Under the pieces are notes generated by a model that saw only the letters and a program-made list of their open reading frames with translations, was not told the DNA's origin and made no database searches. A program made the translations under genes and the position numbers. Shown here piece by piece: positions 60,690-64,000 of a stretch of DNA of 64,000 bases; position 1 is the first letter of the stretch; each line of letters opens with the position of its first letter. The stretch is taken from the NCBI RefSeq assembly GCF_014851395.1, contig NW_024040374.1, positions 22,049,695-22,113,694 of the forward strand, given 5' to 3'. The DNA is from Micropterus salmoides (lineage: Eukaryota; Chordata; Actinopteri; Centrarchiformes; Centrarchidae).

Positions 60690-62068
60690 ATTTAACAATC
60701 CTTTTGCTTCCGAATCTTGTTGATCCAGGGAAGGTATTTCAACACATCTGTATAGACATTGGGGACATTTGGGTAGTCACAGTTGCCAAGTTGGTTGTTT
60801 AATTTCATGTTGAAAGACACGACACCAACAGCCTACCCGTATCACCCTGTGAGGAGGAGGAAGGGGCTTCATTTGTTTATTCAATTTCTAAGGCTATAAA
60901 GCAATAAAATTAGAAAATAGTTGAAACATACCTGACAGAATCCATTCTTTGTGTCATATCCACCTGCACAAATAACATTGGCAGGAAGATTCAAGCCAAT
61001 ATCGGCCCATTCTTTCTTACAGACCTCCAGGTTGACAAAAGGCATGTCCACCATGTGCAACTCATCAACAACTTTACCACCAGTTTTTGTGAAACCCCAT
61101 CCAGCTACTTGGCACTTTTCTTTATGTTTTAATTTATTGTCAGTCTTTGGAAGTTGAGTCAGTTGAACTCTTTTGCCCAGTCGAGCTTTCTTAGACAGCT
61201 GGAGACACAAAAATCACAGAAAGAAAAAGAAAAAAACAGCAAGGACCAATTTATAGCATACTTATAATCTCCCATCAGACCGTAGGTATAAAGGTTTTAA
61301 AAATAGTTGATGGAATGAATAGTGATCAGTGCTTTGTTGTTGTTGTTGTTGTTGTTTTGTTTTTGTTTTTTACAGTTTTGGGGGGGCTTGAACTGATCTA
61401 CATAAAACATGAAAGTACAACATTTTACTGTAAAAATGCATGATTTCACCTGAGACTGATTAAATATCTACTTACTTTGAAGAGCATGATGTCATTCCCA
61501 GATGCAAGTTTAGTGCAGGATGGATGCTTGCATTTCTTTATACTGTATCTCATTGTGTTGTTGTCAACCTTCCTGAGATTGTGGGTACCAAGAATACTAA
61601 AGGAATCCTGAGTGAATGATCATTGAGATGTTGTCAGTAGTTTTCCATGAGTTGTGCCAACAAAACAAATAAAATAAACAAAACCGCAAAAAGTAGATAT
61701 ATCTGTTTGCTGAATATTAGGTTAATTTGATTTGCTTTGTAATTACATGAATCAAAGATTGCTGAAAGAGGGGAAGTAACTCACTGGCGGTCACAGTGCG
61801 CAGCAGTGACCACAAAGTCTTCACTGATGAGGAATCCTCCACATACATGACCCATGTTGTTCTGCACTGAGGCCATAAACAGCATTAAGTTCTCCAGGGT
61901 CTTTTTACCATTTATGATTTCACTACCACATGCTTAAAGAGGAAAAAAGGATGAATTAATGTAGCAGATATAGACAAGAGATGTTTAACAAGATCTGGTA
62001 ATCTTACCGTGAAGTCCAAGACATGTCAGAAGATAAAAAAGCAGAAACTTGTGCAGCTGATGCATCAT
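60690..62068 (-). pseudogene. granzyme-like serine protease G, inactivated
   Basis: This is a C-type copy, nearly collinear with C. Exon 1 (62068 to about 62008), exon 2 (about 61933-61785, HCDRQ with a good GTGAGT donor), exon 3 (61607-61476, 132 nt) and exon 4 (61198-60932, with intact AGWGFTKTGG and ending KNGFCQ) are present. The exon 3 frame loss is the same as in C. Exon 5 (from 60846) starts GDTG, so Ser195 is Thr. A deletion just after it removes the GGPLVCNG segment and shifts the frame into an early stop, although the C-terminal part (NVPNVYTDVLKYLPWINKI) remains readable in another frame. Its TATA box is decayed (TATGTAAG, 62117-62124). Confidence 0.85.
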
Positions 62069-62392
62069 GCTGGGAGCAAATTTAGCCTGTTGTCTTTGGG
62101 GTGACAATACGTGACTCTTACATACAGCAGTTTTCTCAGTGAGCGACCCTGCGGTTTTCATTTGCTTCACCATTACTTCTTTAGCCGCATCCTCTGTGCA
62201 TCGATGCAACCTTTAATTGTCGTGTAATGATGAGTGCCTGTGGTCAGTAAAGACATGAAGCATCATGCAGTGCTGACATTTTTACAGTAAAAATGGCTGC
62301 GGTTCTGCTGCCTCAGCAGCCTGAAGCAAGTTATGTGATCAGCACATGATGAGTTTAACACATTCTGTAATGTTAATCCATTTACTCTCTTC

Positions 62393-64000
62393 TACATTTA
62401 GTATCATTGAATACATTTTTCCTCTTGTATCTATGGCTCTCTGTGAACCTCTATATTTTGTTATTTCTGGGAATTCTTAGACCTTCCTCCCTCACCGGAT
62501 ACCACTTAGCTACTTAATTAGAAGAACTGAAGTGAAAAAACAAAAAAGTTCTGTGATGGATATACTTTTATCTGTAACCTTTAAGCTGTTGGCTTTTGTC
62601 ACTGAAATCAAAATGAGTAACAGAAACCACAGGTATGAGAGTCGGTATTCTCACACTCACAACGAAAGCTCTAAAGTCATGTGATCATTGACAGACAGCT
62701 AGAAGTCTAATAGAGCATCATGACTCATCTGTCAGTGTTTCAGTTGAGTGGAACATGTTGACGTGTTACTGTAGGCTGGCCCTGAAGAAGTATGTGACCA
62801 TCTGGTTGTTTATTAAATGGGAAAGGAAAGTGAACTGGAGATACCCTACCTGACAATGAAATGCAAGAGTCAAACATATTTATGTAATAATTCCCACATA
62901 AGAACATAATGAGACATGTTTTGAAAAGTGTGGAAACATGCAGAGATTAGCACATTGATTTAGAACGGTGCATTTATGTAATGTGGTTGCATATTTTGAG
63001 AAAACAGCAAAAATATTCCAAAAACTTTTACTGGTTCAAAAGGTACATAACTATCGTCATTGGATGAATCAGTCAGAATGCATAGAAGTAAGCCAGGAAA
63101 CTTGGAATATCCTCTGAAAAATGTTTTATTTCTTCCAATTTAAAGGATGCATTTATCAACATAATCATCATTGTTCAATCTGAAAGAAAGCAAACAAAAG
63201 ATTAGAAACTAAACTCACACATCCATCTCAAAGAAATAAGGAAAGAAACATCTAAGCTAAATTTTTCATGAATATAGGATAAAACTAAAGAGTAAATTAA
63301 ACTTCTCGAACCAGAACTGCCGCCCCATGCGGAAGTGAAAGAGTGAGGAAAAGGGAGTTCAGTCCTTAAATAAAGTGTGAACAGGTGAACTCAATCAGGT
63401 CAAAGAGGAGGAATGACAGGTGAAAGCAGGGAGCCAATCAGTGATGAGAAAAGAAAGGAAAGGAAGTGAGGTTAAGGAAATGAGGTAGGTGAAAGGAAGT
63501 GAATAAAAATAGAGATAAATTGGGGATCTTCACCACAGGTGAATAAAAATACCAACTGCAAACTTCCCATTCCAAATTTGTGCCTTCTTGCCTCCTCGAT
63601 CCTTGCCTCCTCGCGGCACGGAGAGTGGAGTCGAGGAAACAGGCATTTAACAAAATGAGATGTCCTTTCCTCTGAGCCGTCATTTTAAAGCGACATCAAT
63701 TAAATATGACCTGTTGCACAGCTGCATCATCTGTCCACTGTTTGAGCTGTGATCTCTGTCAGATGACAGACCAGCTGTTGGTACTAAAGGCTACAGTCAT
63801 TTCTTCACAACCCAGAGACATGTCTGTCAACATTATAACACAAAGAAACATCTCGAGGTTCCAATAAACATTATAACATCTGATGAAAACAGTCAGATTA
63901 CAGTAGCCTAATCATTAACTACACAGAAATACAGTAACTTTTTTTTTGTCTGTAAACACACAGAGAATGTTCATAAGCTCAGTCACTTATGACTCTGAGC
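62393..64000. other. right end, no gene recognised
   Basis: About 62745-63030 is the upstream duplicated block shared with 53413-53715. From 63040 to the end I see short frames only and no domain. The frame at 63438-63683 (minus) is not convincing. Confidence 0.5.

Larger units (their letters stand above)
58080..62392. repeat. segmental duplication, right copy (contains protease G)
   Basis: It is collinear with 35800-39395, apart from an extra piece at about 58556-59190. Shared landmarks are listed under the left copy. In the protease exons the two copies are very similar, which suggests a recent duplication relative to the B/C split. Confidence 0.85.

Overview
The window looks like teleost fish nuclear DNA, probably a percomorph (the clade assignment is inference). 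Genes are split into short GT-AG exons. Fish-typical repeats are dense: Rex1-like and L2/CR1-like LINEs, an L1/Tx1-type LINE, a Penelope element, hAT-like elements and a tRNA-derived SINE. No bacterial genes, CRISPR arrays, rRNA or tRNA genes were seen.

Left half (about 5-21 kb). Three ordinary single-copy genes reconstruct fully. hsd11b1l (minus strand, 6 coding exons, 287 aa) is a short-chain dehydrogenase with its complete active site. micos13 (plus strand, 4 exons, 113 aa) is the MIC13/QIL1 subunit of the mitochondrial MICOS complex. A spindlin-family histone reader (minus strand, 4 coding exons, 235 aa) follows. hsd11b1l and micos13 start head to head, with 521 bp between their start codons. 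micos13 and the spindlin gene converge. The second intron of micos13 is a nest of transposons. A broken L1/Tx1-type LINE lies at 21.9-24.2 kb.

Right half (25-62 kb). This is a tandem array of trypsin-fold serine protease genes of the granzyme/myeloblastin (haematopoietic) type. All are on the minus strand with the same five-exon layout. I name them A to G by position. A (25.3-27.0 kb), B (31.6-33.0 kb) and D (47.1-48.6 kb) are intact, with complete His-Asp-Ser triads. C (37.7-39.1 kb), E (50.3-51.5 kb), F (55.0-57.0 kb) and G (60.7-62.1 kb) are pseudogenes. Two exon-4 scraps lie at 44.7 and 46.7 kb. B, D and F form one subtype and C, E and G another. The order B-C, D-E, F-G shows that a two-gene unit was duplicated repeatedly. 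Flanking DNA is duplicated too: 35.8-39.4 kb resembles 58.1-62.4 kb, and 53.4-53.7 kb resembles 62.7-63.0 kb.

Transposons have cut through the array. A Penelope-like element with inverted terminal repeats sits upstream of B. A small hAT-like element sits inside exon 4 of E. An L2-clade LINE, endogenous-retrovirus remnants and a Ty3/Gypsy scrap fill the space between C and D. Because the array is duplicated, sister copies provide empty sites for some insertions. In human, HSD11B1L, MICOS13 and the azurophil protease cluster (AZU1-PRTN3-ELANE-CFD) all lie in 19p13.3. Their nearness here may be old synteny (inference). Nothing recognisable was found at 0-2.1 kb or 62.4-64 kb.
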